Below, piece after piece: positions 43,363-55,287 of a DNA stretch of 64,000 nt. Source of the DNA: Byssochlamys sp. IMV 00236. Lineage: Eukaryota > Ascomycota > Eurotiomycetes > Eurotiales > Thermoascaceae. The stretch is taken from contig MSJH02000788.1 of assembly GCA_001931875.2 (NCBI GenBank), positions 1 through 64,000 of the forward strand, written 5' to 3'. Position 1 is the first letter of the stretch, and every line of letters begins with the position of its first letter. The notes beneath the pieces were generated by a model. It saw only the letters and a program-made list of their open reading frames with translations. It was not told the DNA's origin and did not search any database. Made by a program: the position numbers and the translations under genes.

Positions 43363-45546
43363 CAATTGTCAAAATGTATCAAGAATTAGAATCGTCCGGC
43401 CTAGGACCAACCTTGGCATACGATCGGTCTCAGATAGAGAGCCGTCGCCCGACAGCCTCATCGAGGAGCTTTGGTCATCTCTCGTATATATTGACAGATT
43501 CCCTCCGCTCGTCGATTTCGATATCCATGGGACAGACTCTGGGGAGGCAGAGAGGGGACCCACGGGGGATGACAGAGGACTTGGCTCTCCTGTTTCCAGA
43601 CAGACGTTAGCAGGGCCTGTACTGAGCTTTTCTAAGTTTGACAAGAGCTTTGGGCCTCAGGAGATCAGAGAGCTGATGCTATCACCATCACCACTGCCGG
43701 AGCATTACGGATCTTATCTCCGACGCGATGGGTAAGATGCTCGTAAAGATGTTGAGCAGGAGTCCAGATTCACCCCATATCATATTGTGACCCTTCGGTC
43801 GCTTTCTTTTCTAGGCACTCTCTGCATCATCCAGAGCGATGACCATAAAATCCCGACCCACTGCCTGAGTCTTGCTGACGGCAAATATAGAAAGGATAAT
43901 TTGACTAACCATCGTCATTATATGAAGAACCTGGCATCCTCGACAGCTGCAAGAACCGACAATAAAGGGCGGACGATCGGATCGATGGGCTGGAGAGACA
44001 CGCTGCTATGGGCTAAGACAGTGAAAGTCTTGTAGAGCTACATCAGACGACGTAGGTGGACCGCGTTCCCAGGAAAGGCTTGTCGTTGGATTTGGATTTC
44101 TTCCACCTCCGTTCTTTCTATATTACCAGATGTGCGACCAAGCCCTGACCACCGTGACCGGTCACTTGTCCTGCTGTTTCCGTCACTGGATCGTGGGCGA
44201 GGCTGAGATACAAGAATCAAGCGGGCAGCTGCCTCGATCAGTCTGAGGCACAATGCGTTGCATAGGGTCCTATGACATGTGCGCGCGCCGGTCGCTTTGG
44301 AATGTCCGACTGTTTCGCCTCCGCAGAGGGGCGACCGTTAGCCCAGATGGGGGAAGAGCCAGGAAGTCCGTCCTTCGAGGACGGCGGACGAGGGGTAGGA
44401 TGGGGGGGAAAAAGAGTTGGTAAGAGATCGAAGTTGGACAGTCGTTTACGGCAAATGAGGGGGGAGTATAGGGATGGTATGCACCAAGGAGATCGACGAT
44501 TTCTTCGGGCAGCTTATGGTGATGTAATTTAGGCGATGCGAACCTCTGCGAGGGGGGCTGTCCCTGGCCGTGTGAAGACTAGAAAGAAACGAGGGTCGCT
44601 TAGAAGGCCAGGAGAGGTCTTCTCGATATTCTTGGTTTTTTTGCCCAACCGGGCCGTTGGTTTCTTTTCTGCTGTGGCGGGGAGCAGGTTCGCTCAAGGT
44701 TGTGGTGGCTGTCGAAGCTACTAAGTACCAAAGAGGGGAGAACGGACGACCGACGACGCTATGTGGAAAAGCGAGCCGCGATTATCGATGGACTATGAAC
44801 AGAATGCCGCGAACAGCAATCGGCTCGACGCTGACGACGTGACTTGATAAGTTGATAATAACTAATACAGACAGACAGACCGTGTTGATTATCCTCTAGC
44901 GAGTCTTCAGTTCTCAGCCAAGAGACAACTCGTTTTAGTGGATCAAAATCGGCCTGTTCTCTGCCTCAACAGCTGCAAAACACACCTAGTTCCTACGACT
45001 TAACTACTGCGCGGATCATTTCTGTTTGGTAGCCCAGATCGTACTGTCTTGCCTGACACAGCAAAGTACACGACGTATCTGGCAGTGGCTGTTCGGGGCT
45101 ACCGGCAAAACTACGCGTCGCTGTAAGGAAACCACTCACGGAAACGCTATCTACACTCATTTAAATCTTATTTGATCGGATATCCGGTGTTTCCATCATC
45201 CTAATAGGGATACTGAACTCGCAGATAAAACGTGAAGTTTCCCTCGTCTTTCGTCCTGTCTGGATACCTACACGTGGAGACCTATTATCGACTTGCCCGA
45301 TCCGACCCAGCCGATTGATGAAAATTTCCAACGAGAACAGCCGAAATGCTCTTGCCTCCACTCTAAAAGCCTTTACACACATATGCGCGTATCTGTGCGA
45401 ATTGGAATTTCTCTAAAGACTGAGACTTTCCCTATCTATCAGAATGTTGCTGCTTTGAGTACAATAATAAAGATGTTCTACCCCTTGCTCAGTGGAGTGT
45501 CACGTGGGTCTCCCCGAGCTGCTCACTCGTCCTTCCATACTTCCAG
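43363..45546. other. Probable first exon(s) of the PAS kinase, then intergenic
   Basis: 43412 to about 43640 reads on the minus strand as a coding-like Ser/Pro stretch (GEPSPLSSPVGPLSASPES) that splices in phase into the PAS kinase; its start codon is not located. The remainder is promoter and intergenic sequence without recognised genes. Confidence 0.45.
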
Positions 45547-46158
45547 TCACTCTGCCAAACGCTGCGATCCAAGGTTACACGTCGCATCAGAATTAGAGTG
45601 CATATCGCGAAACCACGCATCCTCTGATAATTCCTTGGCTCTTGGCCTATCTCTAGGATCGGGCTTCATTATCCTGAGTATCAATTTCTTGTCATCCTCG
45701 CAAATCTCTCGCGTTGTCGTGAGGTGGAATGGCTTCATCATCTCCCGAGGGGTATTTTGCATAATCCATGTCAGGACGGACAGCCTTTTTTAGTCTGCAA
45801 TCTCCTCATAAGATTCTGAGAATGATCCAGAACTTCCATTATGTTTCATGATGATCTTGACTTCATAATCTTCGTGATATATTGGAACATCTGGTTTGAA
45901 TATATGGAACCTACCTCCATAGAGGATGCTAATGAGCTGCATCATATTAGCATAACAGAGCTTATAGCTGAGGCGCTCGATCTCAATAAGGTTTACAATT
46001 GCCCCGAAGGGCCCGATGTCAGTCGCGGTATCCCAGCTCATCTGAAGATGGGCCTCAGGGCTGCGGAAAATAGGCGTTCCAATAGGATCGTCTCGTCCAG
46101 CATATGTCGAGTCTGCACGAACATGGCGAATGCTTTTGACGATAACATTCTCATCTGT
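45547..46158 (-). pseudogene. Truncated protein-kinase fragment
   Basis: A minus-strand reading from about 46158 covers only the C-lobe of a kinase: GTPIFRSPEAHLQMSWDTATDI (activation-segment APE-like region), GGRFHIF, then EDDKKLILRIMKPDPRDRPRAKELSEDAWF. The frame is broken by a TAA at 45790-45792 where family members have an acidic residue. The glycine loop, lysine and HRD/DFG parts are absent upstream. This is a remnant of an Aspergillus-expanded kinase family, not a functional enzyme. Confidence 0.7.
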
Positions 46159-47061
46159 TGAGGCACTATATAGGTAATGTCACTGAAATATTGCTCGTAT
46201 GTGATTCACAATCCCGAAGTTGCTTTGTCACGGTGTAGATCTCTAATCTTCCTCTCAAAGCTTGACCCTGGGCTATTGGAACTACCATATCGGCTACGAG
46301 GTCTAAAAAGGGTCAGGGTTTGGCGACTGAAATCGTTCTCTTGCAACGAAAAATAGTAATAATATGCATTCTTCCTCGACGAGAGTCAAAAGTGAACTAC
46401 ATGCGAACATGCAGGGCCCGGTCAGGTGATATACCCTGATTATATGTACTGGAAAATGATATTGAACCCCCAAATCATAACCTGTAAAATAATCAAATAG
46501 ATTACGAAAGCTACAAATACCAGACAATCTATTCTACACATGACCATAATAGGGTTCCATTTCTCTCCTTTTGCCTTATGCACCGGAATTCCAGCCCTCC
46601 CTAGATGATAGTTCAAGCCACGATGCATTGAAAGTTGACTTCTACGGAAATTCAGCCAGCCAGGTGGGAACAGTGAGATGCATGTCGCGGATCTTAGCAT
46701 TACTTAGAACTTATCTCGCATTTCACGCGCTAAGAGGGGGCGATTGTGAGGAATTTTCTAATATGATATAATTTCTACGTTCACGGCTTCTCGAGTCCCA
46801 TTGGCTCTAGAGGGATCTGTATGCTATACTCTACGGTGGGTGTGGAGAAAAGTAGTCCATATATCTCTTCGTGCCTTTATTACGCGTAGCGGGAGATGGA
46901 AATGGAATTTCGCGTCTCTGAACCATGATCAAGTTATGATACCTACTACAGTAGGACGTTGATCACTCGCTGTGAATGGGAATAGGAATATGGTAACGGG
47001 TATGAACCTAACATTAGCAAGTCTACCTAGTATTATTGTGTTTCTGTCACTCTGCTCGTCT
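46159..47061. other. Intergenic, no gene recognised
   Basis: AT-rich. No continuation of the kinase fragment could be found here. Lies beyond the 3' end of the TBC gene. Confidence 0.4.
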
Positions 47062-49441
47062 TCAGCTATTGGTGCCGCCAAGACTACTCAGCACCAGACC
47101 ATCGTCATCATCATCACCCACGGCGAACTTTTTCCGATTTTCCTCGCCTTTTCCATCGGTGAAAAGAGAGTTCTGTCTGATCTTGTCGCCATGCCGACTC
47201 TGCTCCGGAGGCACCGAAGCGGAACTTACAAAACTGGAGTGATGGCGCTTATCACCAAGCATCCAGGAAAACTCTGAGTCTGCTAGGGCGTGTCGCTGTG
47301 CTGGGCGGAGCGGTACTGGCTGTATTGGCTTGGGGTTAGAAGCGGTGTTTGCTGCGATTCCACCGCTCTGTGGTAGAGTCGGTGTAATTTGGGTTGCATT
47401 GGTCCCGTGCACATCGGGGCGGACTACTCCTTGCTTTACACGATCCTCGCCATTCTTCTGAACACTTGTTTCATGTGATCTGTCTGAAGGTGTTATCGCT
47501 TTGGATGAGTCCTCGAGATACGACTGAACAGAACGGGCTTTCGCCAACGCTTGATCGAATGCCTCCCTCGAAGTAGTATCAGTGGGTTGCTCTGCTTCCC
47601 CAGTCTGCGATTTCTGTGACTGGAGGACATTGAGCGCTTCACCCAGCATCCGCGAAAGCCGCTTGTTGCGATCTTCCAGAAGCTGGATCTTCTTATTCAG
47701 CTCTGCCACGTGCGGTCCTCTAACCCGTGGTGGGCTCTGTGAGCTGGAAGGGCTCTGCCAAGGCCTCGAGGTAGGCGATGACGCATTAGATTGAATTGTC
47801 TGTATGTTTCTTCTAGCCTCGTTCATGGCTCCCCTGACAGCCTTTGCTACTCCCCACGCTTCCGTTCGACGCTGGATCCCCTGAGAAACATCCTGGAAGA
47901 TCGTCTCGAGATTCTTTTGGCTGCTTCTGGCTGGTGATCTGCCTGGAGAACTGCTCCCGCTGATGCCCCTGGACTCTGTACGAAGCGACGTCGTCCTAGC
48001 GAGCATTGGCCTCGTCTGGTGTTGGAAAGACCGCTCAGGTGGTCTTCCTGAGTACTTAGATATCAGAAAAGATCCTCTATCGGCTGTCAAGTTTTGTTCG
48101 AGGTATAGTGCATCCTGTACGAATGTCCAAGGCGGATGCGGATGCGGAGATGGATAGCGAAGTAGTAGGGAGAGTGCCATTGGGTAGTCGGCCTCCAAGA
48201 CTAGTATTCAAAAATCAATTGACGCACAGTCATTCCCCAGTGTCAGATAGGACACTCACGTTGCCAGCGAATCCGCAGAAGCATTGCGACACAAATCAAG
48301 TCAATCAGCTCTGTGCGTAGGCCTTCTGCAAAAATGAAGTCCCAGAGAACCAGAACATCGTCAAACGGGAACTCCCGACCGAATAATAGGCGGATCCAGC
48401 GCCTTGGACTGTCAGTCATGTTCATAGGGAAGCGACTCCTGACTTACGTGAGGAATATCTGTGGAAGGATCTCAATGGCATATAAATGCTCAGCAAGTCC
48501 TTCATCAGCAACTGTTAAGAGACCCTGATGAATGTACTGGCAGCGATTAACGATGGGGGCCACATCCATTTGGCCAGCTCCGGAGCGTTGTTCACCAGGT
48601 TCGTAGTATACCCTAGCGACTTGCATGATGGTGCAGAACAGAGTAAAAGCATCGTGCTCGATAAAGGTTTCATCGAGCACTTGCAACATCAGATCATCGT
48701 AAGATTGATCATCGCCCATGCTTTGTAGAGATTTCTTTTCAATGCTGTCACGCTCCACTACCCATAACACGGGTGCCAGCAATTCATGCATGCCCTGCCG
48801 GTATCCAAGATCTGGGTTAAGCTTGGTATATATGAATAATACATCCAACATCTTAGCCTTTGTAGAAGGCTCCCGGAAAAAGTGATTATCCTGCAAGCAT
48901 CTTTCCACATCTTGGTATATCTCTGCTCTTATCGCTTCGTCGCGCCGGAGGGACTGCCATGGAGACTTTTGAGGCACAATAAAGGTCAGATGTCCGAAGA
49001 TTAAGACGCCACGGCAGCGGACTGAGAGTAGCATACCTCCTCGTCCTCCGCTAGTGGGTCAGCGGTTGATGGTAGGTCATCCGGATGCTCGATATATTTC
49101 AAGAAGTGGTCTCGTAATGCGGAGTAGGCGCTCCGCGAGTCGGCTATCTTTGACGGCCATTCTGAGATATCGAGGTCATTGTAGAGTAGGAATGCCTTCG
49201 TTCTCGTCAGCAGTTAGTCACCCATATGTTGGGCCGTTGTCATTGACCTTCCAATAAACCGATCTCAAGGTGTCGTCGCAATTATCGCTATCGTCTTCGA
49301 ACTTGAGGGCCCGCTTTAAGTCGGAGGGCCCTTTGCTGCTTTGGAAGATGGCGTCCCACCTCTTCCTGGAAGAAATCATGAACTCATGCTCGGCTCTGAT
49401 TGTTATTTTTGGACTAACCTTGACTCTTCGACGGTTCTCAT
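47062..49441 (-). CDS. TBC (Rab-GAP) domain protein, TBC1D5-like
   Basis: Six minus-strand exons (49419-49441, 49248-49365, 49037-49195, 48448-48965, 48260-48408, 47062-48200) give 701 aa, every junction in phase. The TBC domain begins SPWQSLRRDEAIRAEIYQDV and has both catalytic fingers: the arginine in IYQDVERC (IxxDxxR) and the glutamine in GYRQGMHEL. Further TBC blocks are FLTPRRWIRLLFGREFPFDDVLVLWDFIF and LLEADYPMALSLLLRYP. A Ser-rich linker, a coiled coil (AELNKKIQLLEDRNKRLSRML) and an acidic end follow. The position of the YRQG finger and the late catalytic segment fit the TBC1D5 group, which acts on Rab7-type GTPases with retromer; that assignment is by resemblance. The first exon encodes only about eight residues, so the start is the least certain part. 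Confidence 0.9.
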
Positions 49442-50423
49442 GGCATCCCAGGTAGCTATTTACGAGGGCGGGGCGGGTTTGGCGTGGTTTGAATTTAAAG
49501 AGCGAGGAACATGGATCGTGATGATCGCGGGGAGGGCCTTAGGTACACAACTGGCCGCTACTTATCGGCTAGCCACTTGCAGAGCCAGATCAAGACATTC
49601 TCTGCCTTGCTTGCGGTTAACCCATGATCCAACCAAGCCCTACAGACTCATATGTTCTTACTGACATTTGACACATGATTGTTTGGAGACTAAGACCATT
49701 TCCCATGATCATTGCGATTTATGGATAAGAAAAATTGTAACTAAAAATTATCATATGGTAACATCCACCCCGCCACTTTGATGAAACGTTAAAAGCCACA
49801 AATACGGCACAGGTGACAGAAGAGCTTTTAGCTCGCTAATTCCTCCTACCTGTAACTAGTGTGCTCCATATCTTTAGAGGACAGAGATTGTTACAAAATT
49901 TCGGTCTCTGAGGATCTGCAGTCTCTATCGTGATGATGTCCTTCAGACGAGAATAAACGCTGAATCACGTGCCTGGAGATCGACATAAGATTCCCTAGTG
50001 ACACTAGCACTACCAAAGTCCGAGACTCTGCCGGTCTAGCATAGGCTGCATAGCAGAAGTGTCCGAATAGGGGCCCTCGATTGCGCGATTTCCGGTGGAA
50101 ACAGAAATTATTGAGAGCTAGACGCTCTGGATTCCGTGACCGGCACGATTCTGACGAGTCAGGCTCACCGACGTCCCGTCCGTAGCTTCGCCGCGGGGAT
50201 CTCCTCCCGCTGCCCCAGTCCGGCGTTTCGGGGCTACGTATATCCGTGACCAGATCTGACTGTCATCGCGGGGCTTAGAAAAACTCTTTCCCCCTCCTCT
50301 GCGTCCTTTTTTTTCTTCTTTCTTTCCTCATCACTCTTCCTTCTCTCATATTTGGCTTCTTTTTGCTTGGAAGTCAAATATTTTCTACCTATTTTATTCC
50401 ATTCTTTGTCATACAGAGCCACA
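49442..50423. promoter_or_regulatory. Divergent upstream region of TBC gene and methionine synthase
   Basis: No gene seen. A pyrimidine-rich tract at about 50288-50345 lies just before the methionine synthase start, as in many highly expressed fungal genes. A CACGTG hexamer at 49966-49971 is noted; it is a common bHLH site and its use is unknown. Confidence 0.4.
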
Positions 50424-52730
50424 ATGGTTCAGTCTTCCGTTCTGGGTTTCCCCCGTATGGGAGCCCTGAGAGACCTCAAGAAGGCTACTGAGGCTTACTG
50501 GGCGGACAAGATCTCTCAGGCTGATCTCCTGGCTGAGGGAAAGAGACTCCGTGCTGCTCACTGGAAGATCCAGAAGGATGCCGGTGTCGACATCATCCCT
50601 TCCAATGACTTCTCGTACTACGACCAGGTCCTTGACCACATCCAGCTCTTCGGTGCTGTTCCTGAGCGTTACAGCGCTCAGAAACTGAGCCCCCTCGACG
50701 AGTACTTCGCCATGGGCCGTGGTCACCAGAAGGGTGGTGTTGATGTGCCCTCTCTGGAGATGGTGAAATGGTTTGACAGCAACTACCACTACACCAAGCC
50801 CACCGTTAAGGATGGCCAGACTTTCACCCTGGCCAAGGACCCTAAGCCCGTCCGGGAGTTCCTCGAGGCCAAGGAGGCCGGAATCAATACCAGACCCGTT
50901 ATTCTGGGACCTGTCTCTTTCCTTGCTCTGGGAAAGGCCGACCGTGGTTCCACCGTCGACCCCATTTCCCTGATTGACAAGCTTGTCCCCGTGTATGTCG
51001 AGCTTCTCAAGGCTCTCAAGGCTGCTGGTGCAGACAATGTTCAGATCGACGAGCCGGTTCTTGTTTTCGATCTGAGACCCGAGGTCAAGGCTGCTTTCAA
51101 GCCTGCCTACGAGACCATTGGATCCCTCGGTGCTGCCGCACCTGAGCTCATCGTGGCCACTTACTTTGGAGACATTGTTCACAACTTCGATGTTCTGCCT
51201 GCTTTTGCCAACCTTAAGGGTATTCACGTTGATCTGGTTCGCAACCCCGAGCAGCTTGAGCCGGTTATCAAGCAGCTCGGTCCCAAGCAGATTCTGTCTG
51301 CTGGTGTCGTTGACGGACGTAACATCTGGAAGAACGACTTCAAGAAGACTCTTGACATCCTCAACACCGCCATCAGCGCCCTCGGCAAGGAGCGTGTCAT
51401 TGTTGCTACTTCCAGCTCCCTCCTCCACGTTCCCCACACCCTCGCCAACGAGAAGAAGCTGCCCGAGGAAGTCTACCAGTGGTTCTCCTTCGCCGTCGAG
51501 AAGGTCCGTGAAGTCGCGATCCTTGCCAAGGCTGTTACCGAAGGCCCTGCCTCTGTTCAGTCCGAGCTTGACGCCAACGCTGCTGCCATCAAGTCTCGTG
51601 CTGAATCTCAGCGTACCAACGACCCCAAGGTTAAGGAACGCCAGAGCCAGGTCACTCCTGAGATGCACAACCGCAAGTCTCCATTCGAGACTCGCTATGC
51701 TCAGCAGAAGAAGCACCTCAGCATTCCCCTCTTCCCTACGACCACTATCGGCTCCTTCCCCCAGACTCAGGAGATCAGAATCCAGAGAAACAAGTTCACC
51801 AAGGGTGAGATCACTCAGGAGCAGTATGACGCATTCATCCGCAGCGAGATCGACAAGTGCATCCAGATTCAGGATGAGCTTGGCCTTGACGTCTACGTGC
51901 ACGGTGAGGCCGAGCGTAACGACATGGTGCAGTACTTCGGAGAGAGACTCGAGGGTTACGTTTTCACGACCCACGCTTGGGTCCAGTCTTACGGATCTCG
52001 ATGCGTTCGTCCCCCGATCATTGTCGGTGATATCTCCCGCCCCGCTGCTATGACTGTCAAGGAGAGCAAGTACGCTGCCTCGGTCTCTAAGAAGCCTATG
52101 AAGGGTATGCTTACTGGACCCGTTACTTGCCTTCGGTGGTCCTTCCCTCGTGTCGACGTCCACCAGTCTGTTCAGGCCCAGCAGCTTGCCCTTGCCCTCC
52201 GTGACGAGGTTGTTGACCTTGAGAAGAATGGCATTTACGTCATTCAGGTTGACGAGCCAGCCCTTCGTGAAGGTCTGCCCCTTCGCTCTGGCAAGGAGCG
52301 CGATGCCTACTTGAAGTGGGCTGTCGACAGCTTCAAGCTCTCCACTGCTGGTGTTGAGGATTCCACTCAGATCCATTCCCACTTCTGCTACTCTGAGTTC
52401 CAGGACTTCTTCCACGCCATTGCTGCTCTTGATGCTGATGTCCTCTCCATCGAGAACTCCAAATCCGACGCCAAGCTTCTCAAGGTCTTCATCGACGAGG
52501 CTTACCCTCGCCACATCGGACCTGGTGTCTACGATATCCACACTCCTCGTGTCCCCTCTGAGGAGGAGATCAAGCAGCGCATCTCTGAGATGCTTCAGTA
52601 CCTCAAGCCCGAGCAGTTGTGGGTCAACCCCGACTGTGGTCTGAAGACCAGAACCTGGGATCAGGTCAAGCCTGCTCTGACCAACATGGTCAACGCTGCC
52701 AAGTCTTTCCGTGAGCAGTACAAGGCTTAA
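50424..52730 (+). CDS. Cobalamin-independent methionine synthase
   Basis: Single exon, 768 aa, starting MVQSSVLGFPRMGALRDLKKA. The enzyme (yeast Met6, bacterial MetE type) transfers the methyl group of 5-methyltetrahydropteroyl-triglutamate to homocysteine to give methionine in the cytosol. Two barrels are visible: the N-terminal half and the C-terminal catalytic half from FPTTTIGSFPQTQEIR onward. Zinc and homocysteine residues appear in IHSHFCYSEF (His and Cys) and NPDCGLKTRTW (Cys), with VDEPALREGLPLR and DVYVHGEAERNDMVQYF conserved. Codon use is strongly biased to C-ending codons, as in abundant proteins, which also creates a 710-codon antisense frame. The frame is open 24 codons upstream, but MVQSS is the family start. 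Confidence 0.97.
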   Translation: MVQSSVLGFPRMGALRDLKKATEAYWADKISQADLLAEGKRLRAAHWKIQKDAGVDIIPSNDFSYYDQVLDHIQLFGAVPERYSAQKLSPLDEYFAMGRGHQKGGVDVPSLEMVKWFDSNYHYTKPTVKDGQTFTLAKDPKPVREFLEAKEAGINTRPVILGPVSFLALGKADRGSTVDPISLIDKLVPVYVELLKALKAAGADNVQIDEPVLVFDLRPEVKAAFKPAYETIGSLGAAAPELIVATYFGDIVHNFDVLPAFANLKGIHVDLVRNPEQLEPVIKQLGPKQILSAGVVDGRNIWKNDFKKTLDILNTAISALGKERVIVATSSSLLHVPHTLANEKKLPEEVYQWFSFAVEKVREVAILAKAVTEGPASVQSELDANAAAIKSRAESQRTNDPKVKERQSQVTPEMHNRKSPFETRYAQQKKHLSIPLFPTTTIGSFPQTQEIRIQRNKFTKGEITQEQYDAFIRSEIDKCIQIQDELGLDVYVHGEAERNDMVQYFGERLEGYVFTTHAWVQSYGSRCVRPPIIVGDISRPAAMTVKESKYAASVSKKPMKGMLTGPVTCLRWSFPRVDVHQSVQAQQLALALRDEVVDLEKNGIYVIQVDEPALREGLPLRSGKERDAYLKWAVDSFKLSTAGVEDSTQIHSHFCYSEFQDFFHAIAALDADVLSIENSKSDAKLLKVFIDEAYPRHIGPGVYDIHTPRVPSEEEIKQRISEMLQYLKPEQLWVNPDCGLKTRTWDQVKPALTNMVNAAKSFREQYKA

Positions 52731-53802
52731 ACATGCCTTATAACTTCTTTCAGGAACTTATCAGTTCCATTTCCTTTTCAACAAACTTTCAACACATTAT
52801 GAATTTGAGATGATGAGATGATGATGATACCCCAAAATAGGCGCCATTCTCAACGCGGCGTTTTTTCGGGCATGGAGACGATCAAGCTATATTTGCTTCA
52901 ACAAGTTGCAATTGGGTGGTTAGGGAATAGGCGTTCAACATGTCTGAGACTATGATCCCTTCAACAAGAGATCCAGTCCTGAGCTAGCATAAAAGCGGAT
53001 TTGATGTATTAAACGGCGTCACAAAATAGAATTTCTAATGGTGCAGGCTTATGGAACCGCATGGACGGTCCGCAGCCTGCTCGATATCAGCACCACAGGT
53101 TTCCTCCGGGAATTAACTCTTTTTTTTTCGTATTTCTTCACACGTCATTGGCATCATTAATCTTGCAACTTTAGTAGGCCTCAGAAGCGTTGGTTTTCCA
53201 TACTTCACGCTGTATGTACGCTCGGTAATTCCTAGACGCGAGACAGTATTCACATTAACAGACCCTTTTGTTAATTCCAAGAATTGCAAACAGACGTAGT
53301 AGCGGAGTTAAGTAATACTTGAATATATGGAGATCATCTAGAATTGCTGCTTAAGGGGTAAAAAAAAAAAGAGAGAGAGAGAAATCGTAGGACGCTCTGT
53401 AAGTATGGTCTGCCGTGATCTTGTTCTTATTGGCTCCCCACTGTCAAGGTCGAACCGAGCGCCGTCATCATCCGGGTCGCTGCAAGCTCTACCTAATAAT
53501 AGCTGCACTGCTACTAGCAAGATCTGTATCTTTGCAAAGACTATACCATACCTTCAACGGCCATCTTCCTGGGATCCATTTTTCGTGTTCCGAGGAAAAT
53601 ATTCGCTGTCAGGGTCGAAGAGAAACACTTGCTACAATTCACTTGCAGTGAGCGAGAGCGATGGTCCAATGACAGCAGCCGTCAGGACACAGGAACTGTC
53701 CAAAACCTCACAGACGATCCGGGGCAGGACAATAGAGCACCAAGGAGTCATTTCTCCTATACTTCCATCAGACTCTGTGAAGATTCACAATCCCTACCCA
53801 TA
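52731..53802. other. Intergenic, no gene seen
   Basis: 3' region of the methionine synthase gene, then promoter of the next gene. An A-run followed by GA repeats at about 53360-53384 is the only notable feature. Confidence 0.4.
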
Positions 53803-55287
53803 ATGTCGGCAGACTTGTTGGCCGAATTCGGCTCGGGCTCGGGCTCGGAGCCTACTCAAAATGCCTCGAGGCAGTCGCAACAACGTTTTCAGAATGTTTC
53901 TCTCATTCCTGATCTCGATTTCTCCGGAGATGTCCCGGCACAGCCTTCCAGCAGTGACTCAAAGACCGTTAACTTTGGGTCATTTCAAGGAGCAGGGCAC
54001 ACCAGTGCCAAATCACCTATTTCAAGCCCGCCTTTGGCCGAGAGTATTTGGCGCCACGACGACAGTGGTGCTGATGTCTTGTTTGATGCGACCATTGAAG
54101 ATGCTCCTCCTGATGACGATGATGAATGGGGTGAATTTGAGGCCCCAGAGACTACGCCTGATGACCAGGAAGATGTCTTCGCCCCAAACGTGAGCTCTGC
54201 TCCGAAGGTGACCCCTGCACCAAATCTGGCTTTCGCCCAAACTGCGGCAGCCCCAAGAGCACCAATTGGCACAAATTCGACTAGTAAAACTGTATCTGGA
54301 AGCTCTTCTGGAGTTACCCATTTGATGGATCTACTGTCAGTCGAAGATAACGCACCGCCAGTCGAAACGAGGCAACCGTCCGCAAGTATAAACGGCAAAA
54401 TTTCTACGGAAGATCGTTCAAGTCCCCGAGGCAACACTCTAAGTACTCTGCAAGCGCCTATTGCCAAGGACGAGCAAGATTCCTTCGATGAATGGGGAGA
54501 CTTTGTTGATGCCGACGATTGGAAACCTACCACCCAAGAGCCACTCCCTGATACGCAAGTTAAGAAACAGAACTCGAGTAAGCGCACTGTGAATGATACA
54601 CCAGCGCCTTCACTCCCTGCAGCTGCGAGTTCCAGAAGTGCACGCACGCCTCAGACAAGCCAGGTCTCGCAATCACAGGTTCGACCGACCAATATACCTC
54701 CACCATCTGTATTACTACAGTTGTTTCCTCCACTATTTGAGCGCCTTCAAGAAGATACTACTGAAGCAAAGAAAGATCCCAATAAAGGCGCGATGTCCCT
54801 CTATTTGGTCCTCAACCTTGCTTGTACACTGAAAGTGGCTTCCAGAATCATTGCTGGCCGCACTCTAAGATGGAAAAGAGACATTGTACTAAGCCAGAGC
54901 ACTAAGATCGGCCCGGCTCGTTCTGGAAAGCAAGGCGGGATGAAGCTCAGTTCTGTCAGCAAAAGTGAGAACGTTAAGGAGGAGCAGGAGGCTGTGGAAG
55001 TACTAGACGCCTGGCGTCGACGGGCTGCGTTATTCAACTCTTTGATAATATCAGCTGGGGAGCGTCCAATCCCAGTTATAGCAGTGCATGCACCTGTGGA
55101 TACTGTAAAGGGTGCCTTGAAGGCCCCGCATGCATGCGCCCTGTGCGGGTTGAAGAGAGACGAACGATTGCCAAAGATCGATGACAACGCTCAAGACAGT
55201 TTTGGAGAGTGGTGGGCAGAATACTGGGGACATACCGACTGCAAGCAATTCTGGGAAGAACACTCCAAGTCCCTGAATCAACGCTGA
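53803..55287 (+). CDS. WGxF-motif protein, aftiphilin/Laa2-like
   Basis: Single exon, 494 aa from MSADLLAEFG; an in-frame Met 58 codons upstream (53629) is less likely. Two acidic-aromatic motifs, DDDDEWGEFE and DSFDEWGDFVDADDW, lie in a long disordered, Ser/Pro/Thr-rich N-terminal half. Such WGxF boxes bind the ear domain of AP-1/GGA adaptors in animal aftiphilin and yeast Laa2. The C-terminal 170 residues are ordered (LLQLFPPLFERL, WKRDIVLSQS, EVLDAWRRRAALFNS) and contain ACALCGLKRDERL and WWAEYWGHTDCKQFW, a possible metal site with two Cys and a later Cys/His. A role in clathrin-adaptor trafficking at the trans-Golgi is inferred from the motifs only. The gene is well formed and conserved-looking. 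Confidence 0.65.
   Translation: MSADLLAEFGSGSGSEPTQNASRQSQQRFQNVSLIPDLDFSGDVPAQPSSSDSKTVNFGSFQGAGHTSAKSPISSPPLAESIWRHDDSGADVLFDATIEDAPPDDDDEWGEFEAPETTPDDQEDVFAPNVSSAPKVTPAPNLAFAQTAAAPRAPIGTNSTSKTVSGSSSGVTHLMDLLSVEDNAPPVETRQPSASINGKISTEDRSSPRGNTLSTLQAPIAKDEQDSFDEWGDFVDADDWKPTTQEPLPDTQVKKQNSSKRTVNDTPAPSLPAAASSRSARTPQTSQVSQSQVRPTNIPPPSVLLQLFPPLFERLQEDTTEAKKDPNKGAMSLYLVLNLACTLKVASRIIAGRTLRWKRDIVLSQSTKIGPARSGKQGGMKLSSVSKSENVKEEQEAVEVLDAWRRRAALFNSLIISAGERPIPVIAVHAPVDTVKGALKAPHACALCGLKRDERLPKIDDNAQDSFGEWWAEYWGHTDCKQFWEEHSKSLNQR

Noticed and set aside
51118..52053. 311-codon second-frame reading inside methionine synthase
   Set aside because: Ser/Arg/Leu-rich shift of the sense gene, explained by codon bias.
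50409..52541. 710-codon antisense open frame across methionine synthase
   Set aside because: It mirrors the strongly biased codon use of the sense gene; its Leu/Ser/Asp-rich product has no recognisable domain. Not a gene.
53985..54647. 220-codon antisense frame across the WGxF protein gene
   Set aside because: Shadow of the sense gene; Ser/Gly-rich and without motif.
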